Position numbers and translations under genes: made by a program
Notes under the pieces: generated by a model
The model's database searches: none
What the model saw: the letters and a program-made list of their open reading frames with translations, nothing else
Told to the model about the DNA's origin: nothing
From: Paraplanobispora siamensis
Lineage (GTDB): Bacteria; Actinomycetota; Actinomycetes; Streptosporangiales; Streptosporangiaceae
Reading direction: 5' to 3'
DNA length: 64,000 nucleotides
NCBI RefSeq assembly: GCF_016863175.1
Contig: NZ_BOOJ01000065.1
Location: forward strand, 1 to 64,000
Part shown: one piece after another, positions 1-9,043 of the stretch
Position numbering within the stretch: the first letter of the stretch is position 1
Layout of the letters: every line of letters begins with the position of its first letter

Positions 1-48
1 GCAGGTGACGCCGTACTCGTTCTCAAGTCCGAAGATGCGACGATCCAT
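1..48 (-). CDS. pafA: Pup ligase PafA, N-terminal 16 codons only
   Basis: Reading leftward from an ATG at 48, the 16 codons give MDRRIFGLENEYGVTC, the characteristic start of the Pup-protein ligase PafA. The GLENEYG segment holds a conserved glutamate of the glutamine-synthetase-like fold. PafA attaches the deamidated C-terminal glutamate of Pup to lysines of target proteins in the cytoplasm. An AGGAG lies a few bases upstream of the ATG. The rest of the gene is outside the window. It runs in the same direction as prcBA but is separated from prcA by about 390 bp and a hairpin, so it probably has its own promoter. Identity is confident despite the short piece, because the residues are distinctive and the neighbourhood matches. 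Confidence 0.9.
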   Translation of the reverse strand, partial: MDRRIFGLENEYGVTC

Positions 49-387
49 TATGCTCCTAGCGAGGGGACTGCCGGGTTCACCCGGCAGAGGAATCGCTTCC
101 CGGTTGTGATCCTTGCGCTCGAAACGGTCAGGGCTCGGCCGTCGCCCACCTCAGCTGAGGGAAGCGAGAAGCTGCTCCCGCTCGGGGAGCGGAGGAGTAA
201 CTGCCTCACACTATTCGCTGAACTTTTCAAGTGGGTAGGGATCAGTGGGGTTTCCGGTCGTGGACCTTATGCCCCTGCCACCAGCGACGTAAGCGGGTTC
301 ACGAGGGAGATTTCCCTCATCCCGGCGCGCTGCCGGAGTGGCGTTCGAGAACCGGTCGACCGGGAAGGGCGCCACCCGTGCCGTCCG
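49..387. other. Non-coding gap between pafA and the prcA terminator
   Basis: No convincing gene is seen here. Open frames on both strands have composition typical of GC-rich shadows and no recognisable protein. The part next to pafA carries its ribosome binding site (AGGAG about 4 bases before the ATG). The remainder presumably holds the pafA promoter, but I could not single out a -10/-35 pair. Confidence 0.5.
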
Positions 388-433
388 GCCCGGCAGGGGG
401 CGGAACGGGTCTCCGTCCTGCCCCCTGCCGGGC
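388..433 (-). terminator. Hairpin terminator after prcA
   Basis: Two perfectly complementary 14-bp arms (388-401 and 420-433) enclose an 18-base loop, beginning 3 bp beyond the prcA stop codon. The stem is almost all G/C. No T-run follows on the minus strand, as is usual for actinobacterial terminators. It would end prcBA transcription before pafA. Confidence 0.75.
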
Positions 434-436
434 ACG

Positions 437-1237
437 TCAGGCGCCGGAGCCGGTGTCGATGTCCCCCTCGGGAGCGGTGGCCGGACCCGAGGACGCGCCG
501 GGGCCGGTCTCGGGGGCCGTCTCGGCGGGGGCGGCCTTGGCCTGGGCGGCGGCCTCGGCCAGCAGGCTCTCCAGCCTCGGGCCGTTGAGCCGCTGGAACT
601 TGCGGTGCGGGCGGTTTCGGTCGAGCACCGCCACCTCCAGCTGGCCCACCGGAGGACGCTCGCCGCCCGGCTCGGTCAGCGCCGTCAGCGCCGTCTCCAG
701 CGCCTCGGCCAGCCCCATGCCGTCGCGGTAGCGCTCCTTGAGCCGGGTCAGGACGGCCTCGGCCTGGCCGCCCATCGCGGCCGTGCCGTGCTCGTCGAAG
801 ACCGAGCCGTCGAAGGTCAGCCGGTAGATCGCGTCGGTCTCGGGGGTCTCGCCGACCTCGGCGACGACCACCTCCACCTCCATCGACTTGATCGACTCGG
901 TGAAGATCTGCCCGAGGTTCTGCGCGTAGAGGTTGGCCAGGCCGCGGGCGGTGACGTCGGAGCGGTCGTAGGTGTAGCCGTTGATGTCGGCGTAGCGGAT
1001 GCCGCCCAGCCGCAGCGCCTCGAACTCGTTGTAGCGGCCGACCGCGGCGAAGCCGATCCGGTCGTAGATCTCGCTGATCTTGTGCAGCGCCCGGGAGGGG
1101 TTGGGGGCGACGAACAGGATGCCGTGCTCGTACTGGAGCACGACCACGCTGCGGCCGCGCGCGATGCCCTTACGCGCGTAGTCGGCCTTGTCCCGCATGA
1201 TCTGCTCAGGGGACGCGTATCCAAAAGGCATGGACAC
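437..1237 (-). CDS. prcA: 20S proteasome alpha subunit PrcA
   Basis: Encodes the 266-residue alpha subunit that forms the outer rings and gates of the 20S core. Family hallmarks are the N-terminal SPEQ..RDKADYARKGIARG segment (gate and first helix), the NPSRALHKISEIYDRIGFA stretch, and the YDRSDVTARGLANLYAQ helix. The last ~35 residues are a low-complexity Ala/Pro/Glu tail, as in other actinobacterial PrcA proteins. It lies 21 bp after prcB in the same orientation, so the two are co-transcribed. I chose the GTG at 1237 because GAGAGGAAG lies about 9 bases upstream; the ATG at 1231 (MPFGYASP) is the alternative. The subunit lacks a catalytic threonine, as expected. Confidence 0.95.
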   Translation of the reverse strand: MSMPFGYASPEQIMRDKADYARKGIARGRSVVVLQYEHGILFVAPNPSRALHKISEIYDRIGFAAVGRYNEFEALRLGGIRYADINGYTYDRSDVTARGLANLYAQNLGQIFTESIKSMEVEVVVAEVGETPETDAIYRLTFDGSVFDEHGTAAMGGQAEAVLTRLKERYRDGMGLAEALETALTALTEPGGERPPVGQLEVAVLDRNRPHRKFQRLNGPRLESLLAEAAAQAKAAPAETAPETGPGASSGPATAPEGDIDTGSGA

Positions 1238-1258
1238 CGGAGTGGTCTTCCTCTCGTG

Positions 1259-2107
1259 TTAGCGCAGCGGGGCGATGGGGCCGTCGGGGTTGGTCATTCG
1301 GCCGTCCACCGTCGTCCGCACGTATTCGGCGACCTCCTCGTCGGACAGGCGGCGGAACCCGTCGGCGTCGATCACGGCCACCACCGGCCAGATCCTGCGG
1401 GTCACGTCGGGCCCGCCGGTCGCCGAGTCGTCGTCGGCCGCGTCGTAGAGGGTCTGGATGAGCATCAGCGCGGTGTCCTCTGCCGAGGCCCCCTCGCGGT
1501 AGAGCTTCTTCAGCGCGCCCCGCGCGAAGATCGAGCCGGAGCCGATCGCGTGGTGGTTGAACTGCTCGTAGGGGCCGCCGCCGACGTCGTAGCCGAAGAT
1601 CCGGCCGCCGTCGGTCTCGGGGTCGTAGGCGGCGAACAGCGGCACCACGACCAGCCCCTGCATCGCCATCGCGAGGTTTCCGCGGATCATGGTGGCCAGC
1701 CGGTTGGCCTTGCCCGCCACCGAGAGCGTGCGGCCCTCCATCTTCTCGTAGTGCTCCAGCTCCACCCGGAAGAGGCGGGCCATCTCGATGCCGGTGCTCG
1801 CCGCCCCGGCGATGCCCATGCACGAGTGGTCGTCGGTGCGGAAGACCTTCTCGATGTCCCGCTGGGAGATGATGTTGCCCGAGGTCGCCCGGCGGTCACC
1901 GGCCATCACCATGCCACCCGCGCAGGTGGCCGCGACGATCGTGGTTGCGTGCGGAATCATGTCGCCGACCGGGGTCGCCAGCGTGTCGTTCCGGCCGGGG
2001 AGCAACTCCGGCGCGTAGGACCCGACGAACTCGGTGAATGAGGAGTTGCCGGTGTTCGTGAAGATATGACTCACCATGCCGGCGGGCAGGTCCCTGTGCG
2101 ATGCCAC
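1259..2107 (-). CDS. prcB: 20S proteasome beta subunit PrcB (Thr protease)
   Basis: Catalytic beta subunit of the bacterial proteasome. A propeptide of about 54 residues precedes the maturation site; the mature protein should start at Thr55 ([11 protein letters not shown]), the N-terminal nucleophile. GVVMAGDRR-like (here [15 protein letters not shown]) and [15 protein letters not shown] blocks are typical of the family. Length (282 aa) is normal for an actinobacterial precursor. The GTG at 2107 is preceded by GGAGG at a spacing of 7. It is the promoter-proximal gene of prcB-prcA. The usual upstream neighbours, pup and dop, are not adjacent: a 9.8-kb stretch dominated by a plus-strand carbohydrate operon separates prcB from pup. 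Confidence 0.96.
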   Translation of the reverse strand: MASHRDLPAGMVSHIFTNTGNSSFTEFVGSYAPELLPGRNDTLATPVGDMIPHATTIVAATCAGGMVMAGDRRATSGNIISQRDIEKVFRTDDHSCMGIAGAASTGIEMARLFRVELEHYEKMEGRTLSVAGKANRLATMIRGNLAMAMQGLVVVPLFAAYDPETDGGRIFGYDVGGGPYEQFNHHAIGSGSIFARGALKKLYREGASAEDTALMLIQTLYDAADDDSATGGPDVTRRIWPVVAVIDADGFRRLSDEEVAEYVRTTVDGRMTNPDGPIAPLR

Positions 2108-2143
2108 GCGACTCCCTCCAAAGGTGCCTTCCTTTAAGGTCCG

Positions 2144-2149
2144 ACCCTA
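2144..2149 (-). promoter_or_regulatory. Candidate -10 box of prcBA
   Basis: On the minus strand TAGGGT (2149 to 2144) matches the actinobacterial TANNNT -10. It would start transcription near 2137, about 30 bases before the prcB GTG. No good -35 is visible. The arc gene has the same TAGGGT at nearly the same distance from its start. Confidence 0.4.
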
Positions 2150-2292
2150 CTCACGTTGTCGTGGTGCATGCACTTCCCCGACTCAGCTCACCGCGAACCA
2201 CCCCGGGCCGGATCCTCGGATCTTTACTCGCGGGTACGCCCGTGTAATTGTCGAGTTGTCGTGACATGCCTCACCCTTCTGAGGGGGTCGCT

Positions 2293-3675
2293 GTGAGACT
2301 CTCCCCCCGTCCCGCTCTGGCCGCGACTCTGATGGGGGCCGTCCTGGCCGTGGCCTCCTGCGGATCCGACACCCCCGCCGAGGGCGGCTCCGTCACCCTG
2401 ACCATCACCGCCAACGCGATCTCGGGCGGGAAGAACTCGGCGAGCGCCGACTGGATCAAGCAGTGGGTGATCCCCCGGTTCGAGGCCGCGCAGAAGGCCG
2501 CCGGGCGGGACGTGCGGGTGCTGTTCCAGCCCAACGGCGTCGACGACGAGCAGTACAAGACGAAGATCGCTCTGGACCTGAAGTCCAAGACCGGCGCCGA
2601 CGTGATCGACCTCGACGGGATCTGGGTTGGCGAGTTCGCCCAGGCCGGCTACATCAAGCCGCTCAGCGAGGTGGGCGGGTCCGCGGTGGACGCCTGGGAG
2701 GGCTGGAACCAGATCCCGCAGGCCGTCCAGGGCCTGGGCATCTTCGAGGGCAAGAAGTACGGCCTGCCGCAGGGCACCGACGGGCGGGTCCTGTTCTACA
2801 ACAAGGCGCTGTTCGCCAGGGCCGGGCTGCCCGCGACGTGGCAGCCCGAGAGCTGGCAGGAGATCATCGACGCGGGCGAGGCGCTGAAGAAGCTGCCCGG
2901 CGTGACGCCGATCCAGATCAACGCCGGCACCGCGATGGGCGAGGCGACCACGATGCAGGGGGCGCTGCCGCTGCTGGTGGGCACCGGCACCGAGATCTAC
3001 TCGAACGGCAAGTGGACCGGCGCCTCCCAGGGCGTCAAGGACATGCTGGACTTCTACCGGAAGGTCTACCCCGGCGGCCTCGGCGACCCCAAGCTCCAGC
3101 AGGAGGCCAAGGGCCGCGACAAGTCCTTCGCCGAGTTCGCCGAGGGGAAGATCGGCATCCTGGCCGAGGGCGACTACTTCTGGCGGGCCGTGGTCGAGCC
3201 GACGGCGGGCGTGGCGCCGATGCCCGAGCGGGACAAGGTCGTCGGCTACGCCAAGATCCCGGCCATGGAACCGGGCGCCGGGGTGCGCGGGCAGGACTTC
3301 GTCAGCATGTCCGGCGGGGCCGTACGCGTGCTGAACCCCTTCTCCAAGAACCCCGGACCGGCCTGGGAGCTGCTGTCGTTCATGCACTCGGCCGAGGCGG
3401 TCAAGGCCGAGCTCGCCGGAGCGGCCCGCGTCACCTCGCGCACCGACGTCAACGAGGAGGTCCTGGCGGGCGACCCGATGCTGAAGTTCATCGCCGAGGA
3501 GATCCTGCCCATCACCGCCTACCGCCCCGGCCTGGCCGTCTACCCCCAGGTCTCCACCGCCCTGCAGGAGGCCACCGCCGCCGTGGTCTCCGGCACCCCG
3601 CCCGAGGAGGCCGCCGACGCCTACCGCACCAAGGTGGAGGGAATCGTCGGTGGCCCCGGCAACGTCTCCAACTGA
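2293..3675 (+). CDS. ABC sugar-binding lipoprotein (family 1 SBP)
   Basis: Extracellular solute-binding protein of the MalE/carbohydrate-uptake type, 460 residues. The N-terminus is Arg-containing, followed by a hydrophobic stretch and a lipobox (LAVASC), so it is a membrane-anchored lipoprotein. Sequence such as KTGADVIDLDGIWVGEFAQAG and YGLPQGTDGRVLFYNK is typical of carbohydrate-binding SBPs. I chose GTG 2293 because AGGGGG lies 5 bases upstream and the signal peptide begins there; a TTG at 2248 would add 15 unlikely residues. It is first in an operon with two permeases, an ATPase, a PHP hydrolase, an oxidoreductase and an alpha-mannosidase, which suggests a mannoside or mannose-containing glycan as ligand (inference). 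Confidence 0.85.
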   Translation: MRLSPRPALAATLMGAVLAVASCGSDTPAEGGSVTLTITANAISGGKNSASADWIKQWVIPRFEAAQKAAGRDVRVLFQPNGVDDEQYKTKIALDLKSKTGADVIDLDGIWVGEFAQAGYIKPLSEVGGSAVDAWEGWNQIPQAVQGLGIFEGKKYGLPQGTDGRVLFYNKALFARAGLPATWQPESWQEIIDAGEALKKLPGVTPIQINAGTAMGEATTMQGALPLLVGTGTEIYSNGKWTGASQGVKDMLDFYRKVYPGGLGDPKLQQEAKGRDKSFAEFAEGKIGILAEGDYFWRAVVEPTAGVAPMPERDKVVGYAKIPAMEPGAGVRGQDFVSMSGGAVRVLNPFSKNPGPAWELLSFMHSAEAVKAELAGAARVTSRTDVNEEVLAGDPMLKFIAEEILPITAYRPGLAVYPQVSTALQEATAAVVSGTPPEEAADAYRTKVEGIVGGPGNVSN

Positions 3676-3819
3676 CCTCCCGCCCCGCCGTACGACGCTT
3701 TCCGGGCGCGACGTGTACGGCGGGCGCGTGTGAACAGCCTGCGAGGGGGCGCCGGTGAACCAACGGAGGAGCGCCCACAGCGAAGCGAGGACGCGACGAC
3801 GGCGGGAGCCGGATCGAGG

Positions 3820-3888
3820 AGCCCCCGAGCCGCGACGCGTCAGCGTCGCCATAAACGCAGCCCCCGAGCCGCGACGCGCAGCGTCGCC
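3820..3888. repeat. Two-copy direct repeat ending at the permease start
   Basis: A 30/31-bp unit occurs at 3820-3850 and 3859-3888, differing by one inserted base. Copy 1 is followed by ATAAACGCA; copy 2 is followed by GTGAACACG, the proposed start of the permease. The repeat therefore looks like a duplication of the gene's start region in which the upstream start codon has decayed to ATA. Confidence 0.7.
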
Positions 3889-4785
3889 GTGAACACGGAC
3901 GCGGCGGGGCTGGGGAGGAGCAGGGCGGTCGGGTTCGTGTTGCCGGCGCTCGTGCTCATCGGGGTTTTCCTGGTCTTCCCCGCGTTGTGGACGATCTATC
4001 TGGGGCTCACCGACTATCGCCTGACCGGGCTGGCCGCCGCGGACCCGCAGGTGGTGGGGGCCGACAACTACACCACGGCGCTCGGTGACGAGCGGTTCCA
4101 GAGCTCGCTGTGGCTGAGCGTGCAGTACGTGCTGGGCTCGGCGATCATCGGGCAGGCGGGGCTGGGGTTCGCGATCGCGTGGGTGATGCGCGGGCGGCGG
4201 GGGCCGGTGCGGCGGGTCGTCGAGGGACTCGTGCTGCTGTCGTGGATCCTGCCGAGCTCGGTGGTGGCGTTCCTGTGGATCGCCCTGCTGGACCGTGACG
4301 GCGGCACCCTCAACGTCCTGCTGAACACCCCCGGCGCCGCCTGGCTGCTCGACCACCCGATGCTGTCGATCATCGTGTTCAACACCTGGCGCGGCACCGC
4401 GTTCTCGATGATGCTCTACGCCGCCGCGCTGGAGAACGTGCCCCCCTCGCACCTGGAGACCGCCCGCCTGGCCGGGGCCTCCACCTTCCAGCAGCTGCGC
4501 GACGTCGTCCTGCCCCGGATCAAGGGCCACATCCTGACCAACATGCTGCTGATCAGCCTGTGGACCTTCAACGACTTCACCCCGTTCCTCATCACCGCGG
4601 GCGGGCCCGAAGGGCGTTCGGAGATCCTGCCGTTCTACGTCTACACCACGGCCCTGCGCGGCGGGCAGCTCGGCTTCGGCGCCGCCGTCTCCTTCCTCAT
4701 CCTCCTGATCAACCTCGTCTTCGCCCTGGCCTACCTGCGCCTGCTGCGCAACCGCGACCGCGACCTGCGGGAGGCCGTCGCGTGA
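3889..4785 (+). CDS. Sugar ABC transporter permease (MalF/UgpA type)
   Basis: Integral membrane permease with about six transmembrane helices, beginning with GFVLPALVLIGVFLVFPALW. Near residue 200 is the EAA-type loop (LETARLAGASTFQQLRDVVLPRIK) that docks on the ATPase. Length of about 298 residues is normal for the MalF-type partner. I chose GTG 3889 because the reading frame upstream is a basic, low-complexity stretch produced by the direct repeat; GTG 3730 would add 53 such residues. No strong Shine-Dalgarno precedes 3889. Its TGA overlaps the GTG of the second permease. Role: inner half of the membrane channel for the sugar imported by this operon. Confidence 0.85.
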   Translation: MNTDAAGLGRSRAVGFVLPALVLIGVFLVFPALWTIYLGLTDYRLTGLAAADPQVVGADNYTTALGDERFQSSLWLSVQYVLGSAIIGQAGLGFAIAWVMRGRRGPVRRVVEGLVLLSWILPSSVVAFLWIALLDRDGGTLNVLLNTPGAAWLLDHPMLSIIVFNTWRGTAFSMMLYAAALENVPPSHLETARLAGASTFQQLRDVVLPRIKGHILTNMLLISLWTFNDFTPFLITAGGPEGRSEILPFYVYTTALRGGQLGFGAAVSFLILLINLVFALAYLRLLRNRDRDLREAVA

Positions 4786-5602
4786 ACACCGTCCGCCACG
4801 TCCTCGGCCGCCTCGCCTCGGCCGTCTTCCTCGCCCTCGTCGTCGGCTTCTTCGCGCTGCCCATGCTCTGGCTGGCCTCGGCGCCCTTCGACGCCACCCC
4901 CTCCATCACCGTCTCGATCCCCGAGTTCACCCTCGCCAACTTCCGCGCCATCCTCGACAACCCCTACGCGCTGGGCTCCATCGGCAACTCCCTCATCCAG
5001 GCCGGCGGCGCGGCGCTCATCGTGGTCGTCCTGGCCGCGCTGGCCGCCTACGCGCTGTCGCGGGTGCGGGTGCCCGGCCGCGACGCCCTGCTGTACGTGC
5101 TGCTCCTGCTGTCGTCGGTGGTCACCGGCACCGCCGCGATGGTGCCGATCTTCGAGCTGGCCACCCGTCTCAACCTGGTCGACACCCACATCGGCGTCAT
5201 CCTCGTCGTCTCCGGCGGGCTGCTCCCGGCGGCGATCTTCATCCTGAAGGACTTCATGGACGCCACGCCCACCTCCTACGAGGAGTCCGCCCGGGTGTTC
5301 GGCGCCTCGCCGCTGCAGATCCTGCGGCACATCGTGGTCCCGGTGGTCCGGCCCGGCCTGGCCACGATCGCCGTGTGGGCCATGGCCAGCGTCTGGGGCG
5401 GCTTCCTGATGCAGTACATCCTGCTGCGCGACCCGGCCAAGTCCCCCAGCGCGGTGATCCTCTACACCCTCTACACCGAGGGCGGCCAGCCCAACCTCGA
5501 CCTCATCTCCACGTTCTCGTTGCTCTACTCGCTTCCCGTGGTCCTGATGTACCTGTTCGTCAGCGGCCGGTACGGCTTCCGCTTCCACGGAGGGATCAAG
5601 CA

Positions 5603-5606
<4 letters not shown>
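4782..5606 (+). CDS. Sugar ABC transporter permease (MalG/UgpE type)
   Basis: Second permease, 274 residues with six predicted helices. It starts at the GTG that overlaps the preceding stop (GTGA at 4782-4785). The docking loop YEESARVFGASPLQILRHIVVPVVRPGL carries the EAA-G signature (EESA..FGAS), and the C-terminal YGFRFHGGIKQ resembles other MalG-type proteins, although the common GLTAGAVKG ending is absent. Its stop overlaps the ATPase start (GTGA, 5603-5606), so translation of the three subunits is likely coupled. Confidence 0.88.
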
Positions 5607-6669
<1,063 letters not shown>

Positions 6670-6673
<4 letters not shown>

Positions 6674-6811
6674 AGGCGGCGCCCCGCGGCGAACCCCGGA
6701 CCCTGGAGGACCACCCCGCATGAAGGCGGCGCCCCGCGCCGGACCCCGGACCCTGGAGGACTCCCGTATGAAGGTGACGCGCCGCACCGGAACCTGGACC
6801 CTGCGGGACCG
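6670..6811. repeat. Triplicated translation-initiation segment
   Basis: Three head-to-tail copies of a 48-50-bp unit: 6670-6719, 6720-6767 and a diverged copy from 6768. The first two share (G/A)TGAAGGCGGCGCCCCGC and a GGAGGA 8 or 7 bases before the next ATG. Copies 2 and 3 are in the same frame, so translation could begin at 6720 or 6768. Copy 1 includes the stop codon of the ATPase gene. Confidence 0.85.
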
Positions 6812-7982
6812 GCTGTCCGACCCGGTCCGCCAGGTCCCCTTCGAGCTGCCCGCCGGGACGAGCGCCTTCACCGTCCGGCTGGCCTACGACCGCTCGGCCG
6901 GTGTGCTGGACCTGGGCTGCATGGGACCTTCGGGCTTCCGCGGCTGGTCCGGCGGCGCCCGGTCCGAGTACACGATCACCCCCACCTGGGCCACCCCCGG
7001 CTATCTGCCCGGCGAGCCCGAGGCCGGCCTCTGGCACGTCATGCTGGGCCTGTACCGCATCCCGCCCGGCGGCCTGCCGTACCGGCTGCGGATCATCCCG
7101 CACCCCTCGCCGCCCGCCCTGCCCCGGCACGGCCGGCGCGGCCTGCGGCCCCCTCCCCCGCCGCCCCGCGCGCCCGCCGCGGTCAGGCGCGCCCTGCCCG
7201 CCCTCGGCGGGCTGCGCTGGCTGGCCGGGGACCTGCACACCCACACCGTGCACTCCGACGGCTCCCTCACCGTGGCCGAGCTGGCGTGCCTGGCCGCCGA
7301 CCGCGGGCTGGACTTCCTGGCGGTCACCGACCACAACACCGTCAGCCACCACGCGGAGCTGCCCGCCGCGGCCGCCTACGCCGCCATCACCCTCATCCCC
7401 GGCCAGGAGATCACCACCGATCTCGGCCACGCCAACGCCTTCGGCGACCTGGGCTGGATCGACTTCCGTCAGCCGCCCGGCGCGTGGGCGGCGGCCGTAC
7501 GGGAAGGAGACGGAGTGATGTCGGTCAACCATCCCGTCGCCGCCGACTGTGCCTGGCGCCATCCCATGATCGAGCGGCCCGCCGTCGTCGAGACGTGGCA
7601 CTGGAGCTGGCTCGACCGCACCTGGGGCGCGCCCCTGGCCTGGACCGGCGCCTGGACGCCCGAGCCCGTGATGGTCGGCGGCAGCGACTACCACCGGCCC
7701 GAGGAGGGCCACCCGCCGGGCGAGCCGACCACCTGGATCCTCGGCGGCGCCGACCCCCTGGAAGGGCTGCGCGCCGGCACCGCCGCCGTCTCGGCCTCCC
7801 CCGGCGGACCGCTCCTGCTGCGCCACGGCGACGAGTTCCTCGTGCTGGACGCCGACGGCCTGATCCTGTGGGGCCCGGAGACCCGCCGGGTGATCGTCGG
7901 CGACCGGCTCGTCCTGCCCGCCCGGCCCGGACCGCACCGGCTGGAGACCTTCCGCAACGAGGTGGTGGCGCTGTGCGCGTGA
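6768..7982 (+). CDS. CehA/McbA-type PHP metallohydrolase
   Basis: About 404 residues. The N-terminal ~130 residues look like a beta-rich domain. A Pro-rich linker then leads to a PHP domain with metal-binding motifs HTHTVHSDG, a VTDHNT pair, PGQEITT, NHP and GSDYH. This arrangement matches the CehA/McbA family, named from carbamate hydrolases, whose natural substrates are mostly unknown and are often phosphoesters. The start is placed at 6768, 7 bases after GGAGGA; because the initiation segment is repeated, 6720 is equally well supported. Its stop overlaps the next GTG. Setting in a mannosidase/importer operon suggests action on a phosphorylated or substituted sugar (inference). Confidence 0.75.
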   Translation: MKVTRRTGTWTLRDRLSDPVRQVPFELPAGTSAFTVRLAYDRSAGVLDLGCMGPSGFRGWSGGARSEYTITPTWATPGYLPGEPEAGLWHVMLGLYRIPPGGLPYRLRIIPHPSPPALPRHGRRGLRPPPPPPRAPAAVRRALPALGGLRWLAGDLHTHTVHSDGSLTVAELACLAADRGLDFLAVTDHNTVSHHAELPAAAAYAAITLIPGQEITTDLGHANAFGDLGWIDFRQPPGAWAAAVREGDGVMSVNHPVAADCAWRHPMIERPAVVETWHWSWLDRTWGAPLAWTGAWTPEPVMVGGSDYHRPEEGHPPGEPTTWILGGADPLEGLRAGTAAVSASPGGPLLLRHGDEFLVLDADGLILWGPETRRVIVGDRLVLPARPGPHRLETFRNEVVALCA

Positions 7983-9043
7983 AAGTGGCGGTGGCCGGGC
8001 TGGGCGTGGCCGCCCAGATCATGTACCTGCCGCTGCTGGCCAGGCGGCCGGAGCTGTTCGAGATCACCGCCGTGTGCGACCTCGACCCCGCCCGGGCCGA
8101 GCCTGCCGCGCGCCAGGCCGGGGCGCGCGCCTTCACCGACCCGTGGGCGATGCTCGGCCAGGGCGGGTTCGACGCGCTCATCGTGCTCACCGCCGGATCC
8201 CACGGCGCGCTCGTCGCCGCCGCGCTCTCCGCCGGGCACGCCGTCCTGTGCGAGAAGCCGCTGGCCTACAGCCGCGCCGAGGTCGCCGGGCTGGACCACG
8301 CGGACCGGCTGATGGTCGGCTACATGAAGCAGTACGACCCGGCCGTCCGGCGGGCCGTCGCCCTCCTGGACGGGCGGGCGGTCCGCCACTTCGACGTCAC
8401 CGTCCTGCATCCCACCGGCGAGTCCCAGCTCGCCTTCGCCCGCGTGCGGCCCTCCCGGCCCTCCGCAGAGGCGCTGGAGCCGTGGCTGCGGGCCGACGAG
8501 GAGGCGCTCGACGCCGCCCTCGGCCCCGCCGCGCCCGCGCCCTGGCGGTCGCTGTACGCCGACGTCGTGCTCGGCAGCCTCTGCCACGACCTGGCGCTCA
8601 TGCGGACCTTCGCCGGCCCGCCCGCCACCGTCGAGCACGCCGCCGTCTGGGAGGGCCCCTCCGTCGAGGCCGCCGGAGCGCTGGAGCACGGCCGCTACGG
8701 CCTGCGCTGGCACTATCTGCCCGGCCATCCCGCCTACCGCGAGACCGTCGCGGTCCATCACGAGGACGGCTCACTGGAGCTCGTATTCCCCTCCCCCTAC
8801 CTGATGAACGCCCCCACCCTCCTGACCGCCACCTCCCTGTCCGGCACGACCGAGACCAGGGCGGCCTTCCGCGACGTGTCGGAGGCCTTCGAGCTCCAGC
8901 TGGAGGCCTTCCACGCCCTGGTGACCGAGGGCACGCCCCCGCTCACCGGGCTCGGCGGCGCCCTCGCCGATATCGTGACCGCGCAGGCAATCATCAGAGC
9001 GGCAGCCGGAAACGCCATCGGAGGCGAAGCCCATGACGCATGA
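7979..9043 (+). CDS. Gfo/Idh/MocA family oxidoreductase
   Basis: NAD(P)-dependent sugar oxidoreductase of 354 residues. The N-terminal Rossmann fold shows GLGVAAQIMYLPLL and CDLDPARAE, followed by the family's CEKPLAY motif (Lys and Pro next to the nicotinamide). The C-terminal half is the usual alpha/beta substrate domain. A conserved-looking SLCHDLALMRTF may supply the catalytic His/Asp pair. GTG 7979 overlaps the previous stop; GTG 7973 is a near alternative. It overlaps the mannosidase start by 11 bp. Members oxidise or epimerise sugars, inositols or sugar nucleotides; the substrate here cannot be read from sequence. Confidence 0.82.
   Translation: MKVAVAGLGVAAQIMYLPLLARRPELFEITAVCDLDPARAEPAARQAGARAFTDPWAMLGQGGFDALIVLTAGSHGALVAAALSAGHAVLCEKPLAYSRAEVAGLDHADRLMVGYMKQYDPAVRRAVALLDGRAVRHFDVTVLHPTGESQLAFARVRPSRPSAEALEPWLRADEEALDAALGPAAPAPWRSLYADVVLGSLCHDLALMRTFAGPPATVEHAAVWEGPSVEAAGALEHGRYGLRWHYLPGHPAYRETVAVHHEDGSLELVFPSPYLMNAPTLLTATSLSGTTETRAAFRDVSEAFELQLEAFHALVTEGTPPLTGLGGALADIVTAQAIIRAAAGNAIGGEAHDA

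Noticed and set aside
49-230. Minus-strand 60-codon frame upstream of pafA
   Set aside because: No ribosome site, no recognisable domain, and it overlaps the pafA leader.
338-2041. Long plus-strand open frame over prcBA
   Set aside because: Antisense shadow of two clear proteasome genes; composition is typical of a GC-rich opposite strand.
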